Positions 17,056 through 25,090 of a DNA stretch of 34,582 nt are shown here, piece by piece; position 1 is the first letter of the stretch, and each line of letters begins with the position of its first letter. The stretch lies in assembly GCF_022759005.1 (NCBI RefSeq), contig NZ_JAEMQA010000043.1:1-34582 (forward strand). The letters are read 5' to 3'. Made by a program: the position numbers and the translations under genes. This DNA is from Sulfuricurvum sp. Lineage in GTDB: Bacteria; Campylobacterota; Campylobacteria; Campylobacterales; Sulfurimonadaceae. Under the pieces are notes generated by a model that saw only the letters and a program-made list of their open reading frames with translations, did no database searches and had not been told where the DNA came from.

Positions 17056-17078
17056 ATGACCGGGCAATGCCCGATCAT
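17056..17078 (-). terminator. Stem-loop after the sigma28-type flagellin gene
   Basis: On the minus strand ATGATCGGGC pairs with GCCCGGTCAT through a 3-nt loop (10 bp, one G-T), starting 6 nt after the TAG stop. No T run follows, so it may be a weak terminator, an mRNA-stabilising 3' hairpin, or allow read-through into the next flagellin gene. Confidence 0.5.
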
Positions 17079-17084
17079 CAAAAA

Positions 17085-18509
17085 CTATTGAAGAAGTCTT
17101 AAAACATTTTGTTGCACCGCATTCGCTTGGCTCATCGCATAGCTTCCTGATTGTGCAAGAATATTGAATTTAGAGAAGTTCGCTGATTCAGCTGCAAAGT
17201 CAACATCACGGATTTGTGATTCAGCCGCTTTAACGTTAACTTGAGTCACTGAAATATTGTTGATGGTTGAAATCAACTGGTTTTGAGTCGAACCGAGATC
17301 CGAACGGATACCATCCAACATTTTTTGTGCCGATTGCGCAATGTCCATAACCAACATTGCCCCTTTAAGGGTAGTTACCCCTGTTCCAAGACCGGTCAAT
17401 GCTGTTGCACCAGCGATATTCGCTCCTGCAGCACTCGCAGTATCTTTATCAAATTTACCGATAACATCGGTCAAACGTAAGTTTTTAACCGCTGATGATG
17501 ATAGCCCCGCACCTGTTCCAGCAACTTGGATATCTCCGGCATTGAGTTTGGTCAATGTCAACCGTCCATAAAACTGAGTAGTAAGAATTAGTCCTGTCCC
17601 TCGAGAAATTTTAACCCCACGACCATCGGATTTAAGGATCAAGTGCCCATCTTTATCGGTTGATGCTTCAACGCCGGTTAGTGTTTTTTGTGCATTGATC
17701 GCATTGACCAAGCGGCCATCGCTGTCGTTTGCTAATATACCACTGATAGTACCGATTTTTACACCGTTGATTGTTAAGCTGATAGTATCACCTGCTGCAA
17801 CAGCACCAAAATCTTTTGCAACCGTTGCACTTGCACGTACGCCGAGGGCATCTTGGTTTTTATTGATGATAGTTGCCAATTGTCCAAGACCGGTACCAGC
17901 ACTTGTACTGACCGTGACACTCTCAAAACTCACACCATCAATTTTTAAACTGACAGTACCCGCAGCAGTAACCGATTTACCGGTTTCTGTACGAATGTGC
18001 CCGATTTGGTTTGAATTGGTCGCACCGATATTAACTTTAACGGTTTCGTTGGAAAATGCACCAACTTGGAACTCTTTGTTTGTGAATCCACCATTAAGGA
18101 GATTTTGTCCGTTAAAAGAAGTTTGAGACGCGATGTTATTCAAATTCTCCATCAATCGTGCAATATCTTTTTGAAGTGCTTGACGAGATTGTGACGTTTG
18201 ACCATCTTGTGCCGCTTGAGTCGCTTTGGTTTTAATGGTATCAAGAATTTTAAGTTGCTCATCCATCGCTTTATCAGCTGTTTGGATAATACCTACCCCA
18301 TCGTTCGCATTTGCGATCGCTTGTCCGAGTGACGAAGCTTGTGAACGAAGAGAATCCGCAATCGCCATCCCTGAAGCATCATCTGCCGCACTGTTAATAC
18401 GTAAACCCGATGACAGCTTAGAAAGTGAACTGTCAAGATTACGATTGTTTGCCATCGCATTAGTATGCGCATTCATCGCCGCAATGTTTGTGTTAATTCT
18501 AAAACCCAT
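17085..18509 (-). CDS. flaA: Flagellin, sigma28-type copy
   Basis: This second 474-residue flagellin has the same domains as its neighbour and differs only by Arg in place of Lys in the final LRLLQ. Its 5' control region is wholly different: a near-perfect sigma28 promoter, a leader of about 60 nt with two hairpins, and AAAGGA 6 nt before the ATG. Sigma28 control is that of the major flagellin FlaA in Campylobacter and Helicobacter, and the name is given by analogy. The D1 region lacks the basic QRVRELAV-type segment recognised by TLR5 in enterobacteria, as is usual in this phylum. The stop is TAG. The near-identity of two tandem copies suggests recent gene conversion or duplication. Confidence 0.95.
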   Translation of the reverse strand: MGFRINTNIAAMNAHTNAMANNRNLDSSLSKLSSGLRINSAADDASGMAIADSLRSQASSLGQAIANANDGVGIIQTADKAMDEQLKILDTIKTKATQAAQDGQTSQSRQALQKDIARLMENLNNIASQTSFNGQNLLNGGFTNKEFQVGAFSNETVKVNIGATNSNQIGHIRTETGKSVTAAGTVSLKIDGVSFESVTVSTSAGTGLGQLATIINKNQDALGVRASATVAKDFGAVAAGDTISLTINGVKIGTISGILANDSDGRLVNAINAQKTLTGVEASTDKDGHLILKSDGRGVKISRGTGLILTTQFYGRLTLTKLNAGDIQVAGTGAGLSSSAVKNLRLTDVIGKFDKDTASAAGANIAGATALTGLGTGVTTLKGAMLVMDIAQSAQKMLDGIRSDLGSTQNQLISTINNISVTQVNVKAAESQIRDVDFAAESANFSKFNILAQSGSYAMSQANAVQQNVLRLLQ

Positions 18510-18519
18510 GATAAATCCT
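17099..18519 (-). repeat. Direct repeat unit 2 (flagellin gene)
   Basis: Second copy of the 1421-bp direct repeat, 1584 bp to the right of the first. The spacer between the units is 163 bp. Confidence 0.9.
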
Positions 18520-18544
18520 TTTATCTTAAGAGCTTTTTGCTCTT
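18510..18544 (-). promoter_or_regulatory. Two leader hairpins before the sigma28-type flagellin gene
   Basis: Reading the minus strand, AAGAGC-AAAAA-GCTCTT (18544-18528) is followed by GATAAA-AGGA-TTTATC (18525-18510), which ends one nt before the ATG. The second stem holds the Shine-Dalgarno AGGA as its 4-nt loop. The other flagellin gene lacks both stems. The pairs are A/T-rich, so the second hairpin would be weak. Confidence 0.45.
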
Positions 18545-18578
18545 GTTATTTAGTTCAGCGTCCTTGCTGTTACAAACT

Positions 18579-18605
18579 ATATCGGGTGTTAAACAAAAAA
18601 CTTTA
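18579..18605 (-). promoter_or_regulatory. Sigma28 (FliA) promoter of the flaA-like flagellin gene
   Basis: On the minus strand TAAAGTTT, 11 nt, then CCCGATAT is an almost exact match to TAAAGTTT-N11-GCCGATAA. The predicted start is near 18571, about 60 nt before the ATG at 18509. Confidence 0.88.
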
Positions 18606-18668
18606 ACACTTTCGATAAAAAATTTGTTACACTTTCGCAATTCATCCATATATATAGGATTCACACTT

Positions 18669-20891
18669 TTGAAACTCATTATTGTCGAGTCACCGGCTAA
18701 AGCCAAGACCATTAAAAACTTCCTCTCCAAAGACTACGAGGTTATCGCGTCCAAAGGGCACATTCGAGATCTTCCTAAAAATCGTTTCGGAATCAAAATC
18801 GATAACGAAAAAATCGTTGCCGAGTATCGTATCAGCGAAGACAGTACCGCTACGGTCAAGCAGATCCAAGAACTTGCCAAAAAAAGCGATGAAATATATA
18901 TCGCGACCGACGAAGACCGCGAAGGGGAAGCAATCGGATGGCATATCGCCCATGCGATCAATAAAGATCCCAAATCGTTGCCGCGTATCGTATTCCATGA
19001 GATTACGAAAAATGCGATCATCCATGCTCTTGAAACACCTCGTACGATCGATATGGATCGGGTTGATGCGCAACAGGCACGCCGTTTATTAGACCGTATT
19101 GTGGGATATAAACTCTCGCCGCTTTTGGCCAATAAAATCCAAAAAGGGCTTTCAGCCGGCCGTGTACAATCCTCGACTCTAAAAATTGTTGTCGATCGTG
19201 AGCGGGAGATCCGCGCTTTTGTTCCTGAAGAGTACTGGAGCATCGATACGCTCTTTAAAAAAGATATTGAAGCAACCTTGGTAAGTTTTGAAAACGAGAA
19301 AATCGAAAAACTTACGATCAAAACAAAAGATCAAGCGGCTAAAATTGTTGAAACACTAAAGAAAGAGTCGTTTAAAGTCGGTGAGATCGAAACCAAAGAG
19401 CGAAAAAGCTCTACGCCGCCACCGTTTATGACATCGACATTGCAGCAAAGTGCCTCTTCATCGCTTGGGTTTTCTCCGAAAAAGACGATGATGATCGCCC
19501 AAGCATTGTATGAAGGGGTGAAAACACCTGAAGGGACATCTGGGGTAATCACCTATATGCGTACGGACTCACTTAATCTTGCAACCGAAGCGGTAGAGGC
19601 GGCGCGTGAGCTGATTGTGAATCGTTACGGGAAAGAGTATCTTCCTGCTCAGCCGAAAGTCTATACCAAAAAATCCAAAGGGGCTCAAGAGGCGCACGAA
19701 GCGATCCGTCCGACAATGCTCTCATTCACCCCTGAGGTGGCCGCTACCTATCTCAAACCCGATGAGATTAAGCTCTATCGCCTCATATATAATCGATTTA
19801 TTGCCTGTCAGATGAATGATGCACGCTTTGAACAACAAAGTATCACCTTCGAATCATCAAAAGCAGAATTCCGTGCGACGGGGCGCAAGCTATTGTTTGA
19901 TGGGTTCTACCGCGTTATGGGAAGTGATGATAAGGACAAGCTGCTTCCGACGCTGATTACCGGAGATGCGATCGAGATACAGAGTATTGTGCCTGAACAG
20001 CACTTTACCGAGCCTCCATCACGCTACTCCGAAGCGAGTTTGATCAAAAAACTCGAATCCGAGGGGATCGGTCGTCCATCAACCTATGCGCCGACGATCA
20101 GTACGTTGCAGGCACGTAATTACATCGAAATTGAAAAACGCGCTATTGCCCCGACTGAGATCGCGTTTACCGTCACCGAGATGTTGGAGAACCATTTTAA
20201 TGAAATCGTCGATGCAGGGTTTACGGCAGCTATGGAAGAGACTCTCGATGAGATCAGTGAGAGCGGAAAATCGTGGCACAAAATTTTACTCGATTTTTAT
20301 TATCCGTTTATCGAAAAAATTGAGGCGGGAAAAACCAATATCGCCAGTTTGAAAATGGCGAAACCTCTCGGGCGAAACTGTCCTCAATGCGGCAGTGAGC
20401 TGTTGCTCCGCTCAGGGCGTTTCGGAGAATTTATCGCATGCAGCGGTTTTCCGAAATGCAAATACACCGAACAAACCCAAGAGAATCAAACTGAAAATAC
20501 CGTTGCAATAGATGAAGTGAGCGATGAAGTTTGTGAAAAATGCGGCAGCGCAATGGTAGTCAAAAACGGTCGTAACGGAAAATTCTTGGCATGCAGCGGC
20601 TATCCAAAATGTAAAAATACGAAAACACTGAATCAAGAGATTAAAATCTCCGAGGTTCCGTGTCCTGATTGCGGCGGGAAACTTTTGTGGAGACAATCGC
20701 GACGCGGTCCGTTTTGGGGGTGTGAACATTATCCGAAATGCAAATTTATCTCCAAATTTGAGCCAAGTACGAAAAAATGTCAGGTCGAAGGGTGTGGAGG
20801 TGCTTTGGCGCCGCGAACGTACCGCAATAAAGAGGTGTACGAGTGCGTTAAATGTAAAGACCGAACACCGCGAGACGAGGAAAATGCGTGA
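18669..20891 (+). CDS. topA: DNA topoisomerase I (type IA)
   Basis: TopA relaxes negative supercoils behind polymerases. The 740-residue protein starts with the TOPRIM domain (KLIIVESPAKAKTI with Glu7; Asp81, Asp83 and Glu85 in TDEDREGEAIGWH). The catalytic tyrosine is Tyr296 in GVITYMRTDS. QARRLLDRIVGYKLSPLL and the SGRVQS-type block (SAGRVQSSTLK) are also present. From Cys571 onward there are four C-terminal zinc ribbons, each with C-X2-C (C-X4-C in the last) and a distal cysteine pair. The TTG at 18669 is chosen because the protein family begins exactly at KLIIVE, and AGGA lies 8 nt upstream; the longer reading from 18465 would run through the flagellin promoter. It is divergent from flaA and overlaps the next gene by 4 nt. 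Confidence 0.96.
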   Translation: MKLIIVESPAKAKTIKNFLSKDYEVIASKGHIRDLPKNRFGIKIDNEKIVAEYRISEDSTATVKQIQELAKKSDEIYIATDEDREGEAIGWHIAHAINKDPKSLPRIVFHEITKNAIIHALETPRTIDMDRVDAQQARRLLDRIVGYKLSPLLANKIQKGLSAGRVQSSTLKIVVDREREIRAFVPEEYWSIDTLFKKDIEATLVSFENEKIEKLTIKTKDQAAKIVETLKKESFKVGEIETKERKSSTPPPFMTSTLQQSASSSLGFSPKKTMMIAQALYEGVKTPEGTSGVITYMRTDSLNLATEAVEAARELIVNRYGKEYLPAQPKVYTKKSKGAQEAHEAIRPTMLSFTPEVAATYLKPDEIKLYRLIYNRFIACQMNDARFEQQSITFESSKAEFRATGRKLLFDGFYRVMGSDDKDKLLPTLITGDAIEIQSIVPEQHFTEPPSRYSEASLIKKLESEGIGRPSTYAPTISTLQARNYIEIEKRAIAPTEIAFTVTEMLENHFNEIVDAGFTAAMEETLDEISESGKSWHKILLDFYYPFIEKIEAGKTNIASLKMAKPLGRNCPQCGSELLLRSGRFGEFIACSGFPKCKYTEQTQENQTENTVAIDEVSDEVCEKCGSAMVVKNGRNGKFLACSGYPKCKNTKTLNQEIKISEVPCPDCGGKLLWRQSRRGPFWGCEHYPKCKFISKFEPSTKKCQVEGCGGALAPRTYRNKEVYECVKCKDRTPRDEENA

Positions 20892-21403
20892 AAATCGGGT
20901 TACTCTCCGATACCCATAAAAAAGAGGGGCGCTCACAACGCATTATTGATCACCTAAAAGCCCAAGGGGCTGAATTTTTGATTCATGCGGGAGACATCGT
21001 CAAACCGGAAATGTTGACACAGCTCAAAAATAGCGCTTTGCGCTATGTAGCAGTGTATGGAAACAATGATGCGTCATTGGTTCAATACCATACGCAGTAT
21101 AATCTCGTGCAAGAACCGCACTATTTTAAACTCGGCGGTGTGAGTTTTAAACTGATGCATCTCCCTTTTTATATGAACGGGGATACGGAAGTGGTTATTT
21201 TCGGACATACGCATGTTTTTGAGTGCGATTTTAAAAATCGTACCCTTTTTATCAATCCGGGGGAAGCGTGTGCGAGGGATAAGCCTTTTTCAAGCTGTGC
21301 GATGCTCGAGATTACCGATACATCGTTGATCGTCACTCATTACACCCGTGCCGTAGGAAGCGACCGCTTTGATGAACGGCACTACTCTTTTGAAAGATCC
21401 TAA
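20888..21403 (+). CDS. YfcE/MJ0936-type metallophosphoesterase
   Basis: This 171-residue cytoplasmic protein has the metal-binding motifs of the YfcE-like calcineurin superfamily: Asp8 and His10 in LLSDTHK, HAGD near residue 35, GNND near 57 and FGHTHV near 105. It ends in the NPGEA block usual for this group. Members hydrolyse phosphodiesters, but the natural substrate is unknown. The GTG start overlaps the topA TGA (GTGA), with GAGGA about 8 nt upstream, so it is coupled to topA. One long helix found in larger family members seems reduced, yet all metal ligands are visible. Confidence 0.88.
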   Translation: MKIGLLSDTHKKEGRSQRIIDHLKAQGAEFLIHAGDIVKPEMLTQLKNSALRYVAVYGNNDASLVQYHTQYNLVQEPHYFKLGGVSFKLMHLPFYMNGDTEVVIFGHTHVFECDFKNRTLFINPGEACARDKPFSSCAMLEITDTSLIVTHYTRAVGSDRFDERHYSFERS

Positions 21404-21404
21404 T

Positions 21405-22256
21405 ATGTCTAAAAAAATATTTCTTTGTTCGATTTGTAACATCAATAGCGGAACGTGCAACGAAGATTGCAAGTTTTGCTCCCAAAGTGTCAAATATAAA
21501 GCCGATATTAAACGCTATCGTCAAAAGCCTATGGATCAAATCCTCGAAGAAGCACGTCGTCTTGAAGCGCTGGGCGCATTAGGGTTTTGTCTCGTTACAG
21601 CGCAAAAAGGGCTTGATGATAAAACGCTCGACTTTGTTTGTAATGTTGCGTCCACTCTTAAACGGGAAGTCCCTCGTCTTCGTCTGATCGCCTGTAACGG
21701 TACGGCGACGTTGGAACAACTGAACGAACTCAAACGTGCCGGCGTGAGTGCTTATAATCACAATCTTGAAACCAGTCGTGAATTTTATACTCAAGTATGT
21801 ACAACCCATCCGTGGGAAGAGCGATTTGAGACGTGTGAAAATGTCAATCGTTCAGGACTCAAGCTGATTAGCGGCGGGATATTCGGAATGGGTGAGACAC
21901 ATGAAGATCGTATCAGCATGCTGCACTCTTTGAATGAATTGAACCCTGTCTCTGTGCCACTCAATTTTTATCATCATAACCCGGCATTGCCGTTGCAGCC
22001 CAATCCGTTATCGATTGACGAATCGCTCGAACTTATTTCACTTGCACGGCACATTATTGCCAAGGCCGATCGCATCATGATCGCCGGAGGACGAGAAATC
22101 ACCTTCAAAGAGCGCCAACACGAGATTTTTGAAGCAGGAGCCAACAGCATTGTTATCGGAAATTATCTTACCACAGCTGGGCGAGAAGCCCATGCGGATT
22201 TGATGATGCTGCAAGAGCTTGGATTCGAGATTGCTTTATCACCTGAAGATAAGTAA
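21405..22256 (+). CDS. bioB: Biotin synthase BioB (short epsilon type)
   Basis: BioB is a radical SAM enzyme that inserts sulfur into dethiobiotin. The 283-residue protein has the cluster motif C-X3-C-X2-C at Cys18, Cys22 and Cys25 (CNEDCKFC), then GFCLVTAQ, LIACNGTAT, YNHNLETS, SGGIFGMGET and IAGGREITF. By comparison with E. coli BioB recalled from memory, the auxiliary-cluster ligands Cys97, Cys128 and Arg260 have equivalents, but the place of Cys188 is Ile in LKLISGGI. Two additional cysteines, Cys8 and Cys11, lie before the radical SAM motif. It starts 1 nt after the phosphoesterase stop; its Shine-Dalgarno (GAAAGAT) is weak. It is shorter than the E. coli enzyme (346 residues) at both ends, as in related Campylobacterota. 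Confidence 0.93.
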   Translation: MSKKIFLCSICNINSGTCNEDCKFCSQSVKYKADIKRYRQKPMDQILEEARRLEALGALGFCLVTAQKGLDDKTLDFVCNVASTLKREVPRLRLIACNGTATLEQLNELKRAGVSAYNHNLETSREFYTQVCTTHPWEERFETCENVNRSGLKLISGGIFGMGETHEDRISMLHSLNELNPVSVPLNFYHHNPALPLQPNPLSIDESLELISLARHIIAKADRIMIAGGREITFKERQHEIFEAGANSIVIGNYLTTAGREAHADLMMLQELGFEIALSPEDK

Positions 22257-22299
22257 GCTATAATAACATCATCAGGAACGTTGAAAGGGGTTAATAGGT

Positions 22300-22653
22300 A
22301 TGTCTCAATCGGTCTTATTAACCATAGCTCGTGCGTCTATCGAAGAGGTATTAAAAGCTGAAAATACGATCAACCGACAAGAACTGATAGTGACGTATCC
22401 CCTTTTAGCAGAACCAATGGCAACGCAAATCACCCTTTTTTTGGGAGATAAGGTTAGAGGAATTTCTAAAACGGAAGTTGTGAGCCGCTCGTTACTCGAA
22501 GATATTATTCATAATGCGAAAGCCGCCGCCTTTTTGGACGAAGCATTTGATCCGCTTGTCACCTCAGAATATTTACATACGACGATAGAATTAACGATAT
22601 TTTCTCCCGAAGGGGAGTTGAGCCATCGGAGTGAACCGATATTAAAAGAGTAG
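22300..22653 (+). CDS. AMMECR1-like protein, shortened
   Basis: This 117-residue protein resembles the N-terminal and central part of the AMMECR1 / AmmeMemoRadiSam protein A family: LLTIARASIEEVL, then KVRGISKTEV, SLLEDIIHNAKAAAFLDEAFDPL and TIELTIFSPEGEL. The family motif LRGCIG is changed to VRGISK, so its conserved cysteine is missing. The usual C-terminal region of about 70-80 residues is also absent. The molecular role of AMMECR1 is not settled. AAGGGG lies about 10 nt before the ATG. It follows bioB after 43 nt and is convergent with the oxidoreductase, the stops being one nt apart. The match is by eye and the function remains open. Confidence 0.6.
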   Translation: MSQSVLLTIARASIEEVLKAENTINRQELIVTYPLLAEPMATQITLFLGDKVRGISKTEVVSRSLLEDIIHNAKAAAFLDEAFDPLVTSEYLHTTIELTIFSPEGELSHRSEPILKE

Positions 22654-22654
22654 A

Positions 22655-23602
22655 TTAGTGCGATTTAATATAGTTGGCAATCGCAAACCCATGATTAAGT
22701 CCTAGTGCGATTGAACCGCCTGATTCTTGGGTAATATCTCCCGCTACAAAAAGACCCTCGATATTGGTCTGGTAGTTTTCATCGTGTACAGGTTTCCCCC
22801 CTTCTTCACGGATGCCGCTGCTGGATAAAAAACCGCTGGGGGTTGTTCCGCCGATCGCATAAACGATTCGGTCATATAATTCCGATGAGCCGTCGCTAAA
22901 GAGTACTTTTACTTTCCCGCTTTCGCTTTCCAACCCTGTAATTTCAGTATTAAGCAGTGCTCTTACCGACCCGTTTTGTACAACTCTATCGATATCGGCT
23001 TGATTGGTCGGATTGGCACGTCGGAACGTTCCGCGGCGGTAGCAAATGCTTACTTCATTGCGATCACAGAGTTCAACGGCATATTCGATCGCAGAGTCTC
23101 CTCCTCCGACAACCATGATTTTTTCTCCCGAACCGCATCCGTCGAGAGTATAGTGGATCTGATTTTTGATGGAAGGGGGGATTTTATAATCGGGTTTATT
23201 GGGTTTGCCCATCCGTCCGATGGTGACTACGACGTATTTGGCACGGATAGAGCCTCCGGCGATAAATACTTCGAATCCGTCGGATGTTTTTACGATTTTT
23301 TGCACTTCCGTATGAGTACGTAACTCTAATGACTCATGATCTAACAACTGATCGAAAAAATCAAGGGTTGATTCTTTGGTGCCGTCGACAAAATAGATCG
23401 TCCCGTCAAGTTCAACCTTTTGACCTTTCCAATCTTTGTCTACCCTTTTGTTATCTTTGTAAAATTTACGTATCGTGGCATTATGATTTTCATCTTTTTC
23501 GAGCAAGATAATGTTTCTTAGCCCTACGGCATAACTTTCAATCGCTGTTGCGATCCCTGCCGGACCGGCTCCGATAATGGCTAATTCGTATTGTCGTTCC
23601 AT
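22655..23602 (-). CDS. FAD-dependent NAD(P) oxidoreductase, thioredoxin reductase-like without CxxC
   Basis: This 315-residue flavoprotein has an FAD-binding Rossmann motif AIIGAGPAGIATA at residues 8-20, an NAD(P)-binding GGGDSAIEYA near 170, and the C-terminal FVAGDI motif that contacts FAD. The thioredoxin reductase active site C-X2-C, normally before the NAD(P) glycines, is absent; only single cysteines occur there. It therefore resembles YpdA-type disulfide reductases or ferredoxin-NADP reductases of the TrxB fold, and a specific substrate cannot be given. ATG at 23602 is chosen because GAGGAG stands 5 nt upstream; an upstream ATG at 23626 has no such site. Confidence 0.82.
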   Translation of the reverse strand: MERQYELAIIGAGPAGIATAIESYAVGLRNIILLEKDENHNATIRKFYKDNKRVDKDWKGQKVELDGTIYFVDGTKESTLDFFDQLLDHESLELRTHTEVQKIVKTSDGFEVFIAGGSIRAKYVVVTIGRMGKPNKPDYKIPPSIKNQIHYTLDGCGSGEKIMVVGGGDSAIEYAVELCDRNEVSICYRRGTFRRANPTNQADIDRVVQNGSVRALLNTEITGLESESGKVKVLFSDGSSELYDRIVYAIGGTTPSGFLSSSGIREEGGKPVHDENYQTNIEGLFVAGDITQESGGSIALGLNHGFAIANYIKSH

Positions 23603-23760
23603 GACAGCTCCTCTAAATAGTCCCATACTTTATCACAAAGAGCGATAAAATTCAATTTACGTTATGCTTGCTCTATGCTCAACACAATGGAAGAACAGTT
23701 CGAAATCATTAAAAAAAACAATTAAATCATTTCGGCAACATTTTGTACACATTTCTAAGT

Positions 23761-23766
23761 TATAAT
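23761..23766 (+). promoter_or_regulatory. -10 box upstream of the OmpA-family gene
   Basis: TATAAT stands 42 nt before the ATG at 23809. TTGTAC occurs 12 nt upstream, which is too close to be a normal -35. The 206-nt gap upstream is AT-rich and shows nothing else. Confidence 0.5.
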
Positions 23767-23808
23767 TTACTATTCGAATCTTAATGAAAGTCAAAAGGGG
23801 CTTAGACC

Positions 23809-24921
23809 ATGAAAAAATTACTATATTCCAGCCTGCTCGCCGCAACATTGCTTGGTGCTAGCGAATACAACTATGAGGTTTCCCCGGTTGTCGGGTATCT
23901 TTGGAACAGTACTTCCAATGAAAAAAATGTCAACAACGGCGGAGCTATGGGTGGTGTGGATAATCACATCGTATACGGGGCGGAGGTTCAGATGAACAAC
24001 CTGTGTAATGTAGTTAAACCGGAAATTTCGGTTTTGTACGGACGTGACAAAGTCGCAGGAAAAAGCAAAACAACAGGTGTTCTAACAACGATGTTAAATG
24101 GTGTGTACGAAATGCCGACTGAGGGTAGCGTAACTCCGTTTGCGAAAGCAGGATTTGGTTATGAGTGGTATACCAATACTCATCCAAATGATTATGATGG
24201 ATTGTTGCTTGATGCAGGGCTCGGAATGAAAGCAGAGATTACGAAACAAATCGCTCTCAAACTTGAAGCCCTTTATATGTATAAAATGAATAACAACGGT
24301 ATAGATGGCAGTAACGGCGAAGTTCACAATGTCGCTGCTTTGGCCGGTTTGACGTTTAGTTTTGATGCAAAAGAAGCTCCAGTCGTAGCTGCTGTGGCTG
24401 CACCGGTAGTAGCAGCGGTTGCCGCTCCTGAACCACAGCCTGAACCAAAGCCCGTAGTTGTACCGGCACCACAGCCTGCAAAAGCAGCAGCTCCGGTTGA
24501 CAGTGACAAAGACGGTGTATTCGATCCACAAGATAAATGTCCAGACACTCCGGCAGGGTTTAAAGTCGATACTGATGGATGTCCTGTAAAAGCGACATTG
24601 CATCTTAACTTTGCAACTAACTCGAATAAAATTGATGCGGCTGGAACGGCAAAAGTTGCGGCATTCGCAAGTTTCTTAAAAGATAGCCCTGCGTACAAAG
24701 CGAGCATCGTCGGTCATACAGACAGTACCGCATCCGAAGTGTATAACCAAAAACTTTCAGAAAAACGAGCTGAAATGGTTAAGGAGATGTTGATCAAAGA
24801 CGGTGTGGATGCATCACGTTTGAGTGCTTCAGGTAAAGGGGAATCTCAACCGGTCGCTTCGAATAAAACAAAACAAGGACGTGCTGAAAACCGTCGTATT
24901 GAAGTAGAACTTTCTTACTAA
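23809..24921 (+). CDS. OmpA-family outer membrane protein
   Basis: This 370-residue protein would span the outer membrane and anchor it to peptidoglycan. A signal peptide (MKKLLYSSLLAATLLGAS) is followed by a beta-barrel at about 20-190, with alternating aromatic strands and a terminal LAGLTFSF strand. Next come an Ala/Pro/Val-rich linker with two near-identical APVVAAVA units (about 195-230), a calcium-binding TSP3-type segment DSDKDGVFDPQDKCPDTP, and the C-terminal OmpA domain from about 262. That domain has GHTDSTASEVYNQKLSEKRA and GRAENRRIEVEL, which hold the Asp and Arg that bind diaminopimelate. AAAAGGGG precedes the ATG by about 8 nt. A hairpin follows the stop. Confidence 0.92.
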   Translation: MKKLLYSSLLAATLLGASEYNYEVSPVVGYLWNSTSNEKNVNNGGAMGGVDNHIVYGAEVQMNNLCNVVKPEISVLYGRDKVAGKSKTTGVLTTMLNGVYEMPTEGSVTPFAKAGFGYEWYTNTHPNDYDGLLLDAGLGMKAEITKQIALKLEALYMYKMNNNGIDGSNGEVHNVAALAGLTFSFDAKEAPVVAAVAAPVVAAVAAPEPQPEPKPVVVPAPQPAKAAAPVDSDKDGVFDPQDKCPDTPAGFKVDTDGCPVKATLHLNFATNSNKIDAAGTAKVAAFASFLKDSPAYKASIVGHTDSTASEVYNQKLSEKRAEMVKEMLIKDGVDASRLSASGKGESQPVASNKTKQGRAENRRIEVELSY

Positions 24922-24937
24922 AAAACCTTTTAAAACC

Positions 24938-24956
24938 ATCCCCGTTTTTCGGGGAT
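24938..24956 (+). terminator. Hairpin after the OmpA-family gene
   Basis: ATCCCCG and CGGGGAT form a perfect 7-bp GC-rich stem with a TTTTT loop, 17 nt after the stop. The downstream sequence CCTCTCTAT is only moderately T-rich, so termination strength is uncertain. Confidence 0.6.
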
Positions 24957-25051
24957 CCTCTCTATCACAATTAATCACCATTAATTAACACATAGCGAAT
25001 AAATTACCTGAAAATCAAACAAATTAAGAATAAATTTAACTGATAGTATTT

Positions 25052-25057
25052 TATAAT
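25052..25057 (+). promoter_or_regulatory. -10 box upstream of the HDOD gene
   Basis: TATAAT stands 33 nt before the ATG at 25091 in a very AT-rich gap, with no convincing -35. Confidence 0.4.
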
Positions 25058-25090
25058 CAATGTAAATAGTTTTATCGTGTGGAGAAAGTT

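Noticed and set aside
15515-18519. Tandem flagellin repeat read as a transposon or phase-variation cassette
   Set aside because: No terminal inverted repeats, recombinase gene or target duplications are visible; simple gene duplication with conversion explains it.
18465-18668. 68-codon N-terminal extension of topA
   Set aside because: It would cover the flaA promoter and 5' end; TopA begins at KLIIVE and a TTG with AGGA fits exactly there.
18734-19321. 195-codon minus-strand frame in topA
   Set aside because: Antisense to the TOPRIM and catalytic core, which is fully conserved on the plus strand.
23657-23848. 63-codon minus-strand frame upstream of the OmpA-family gene
   Set aside because: It lies over the promoter and signal-peptide region, has Cys/Phe-rich AT-driven composition and no ribosome site.
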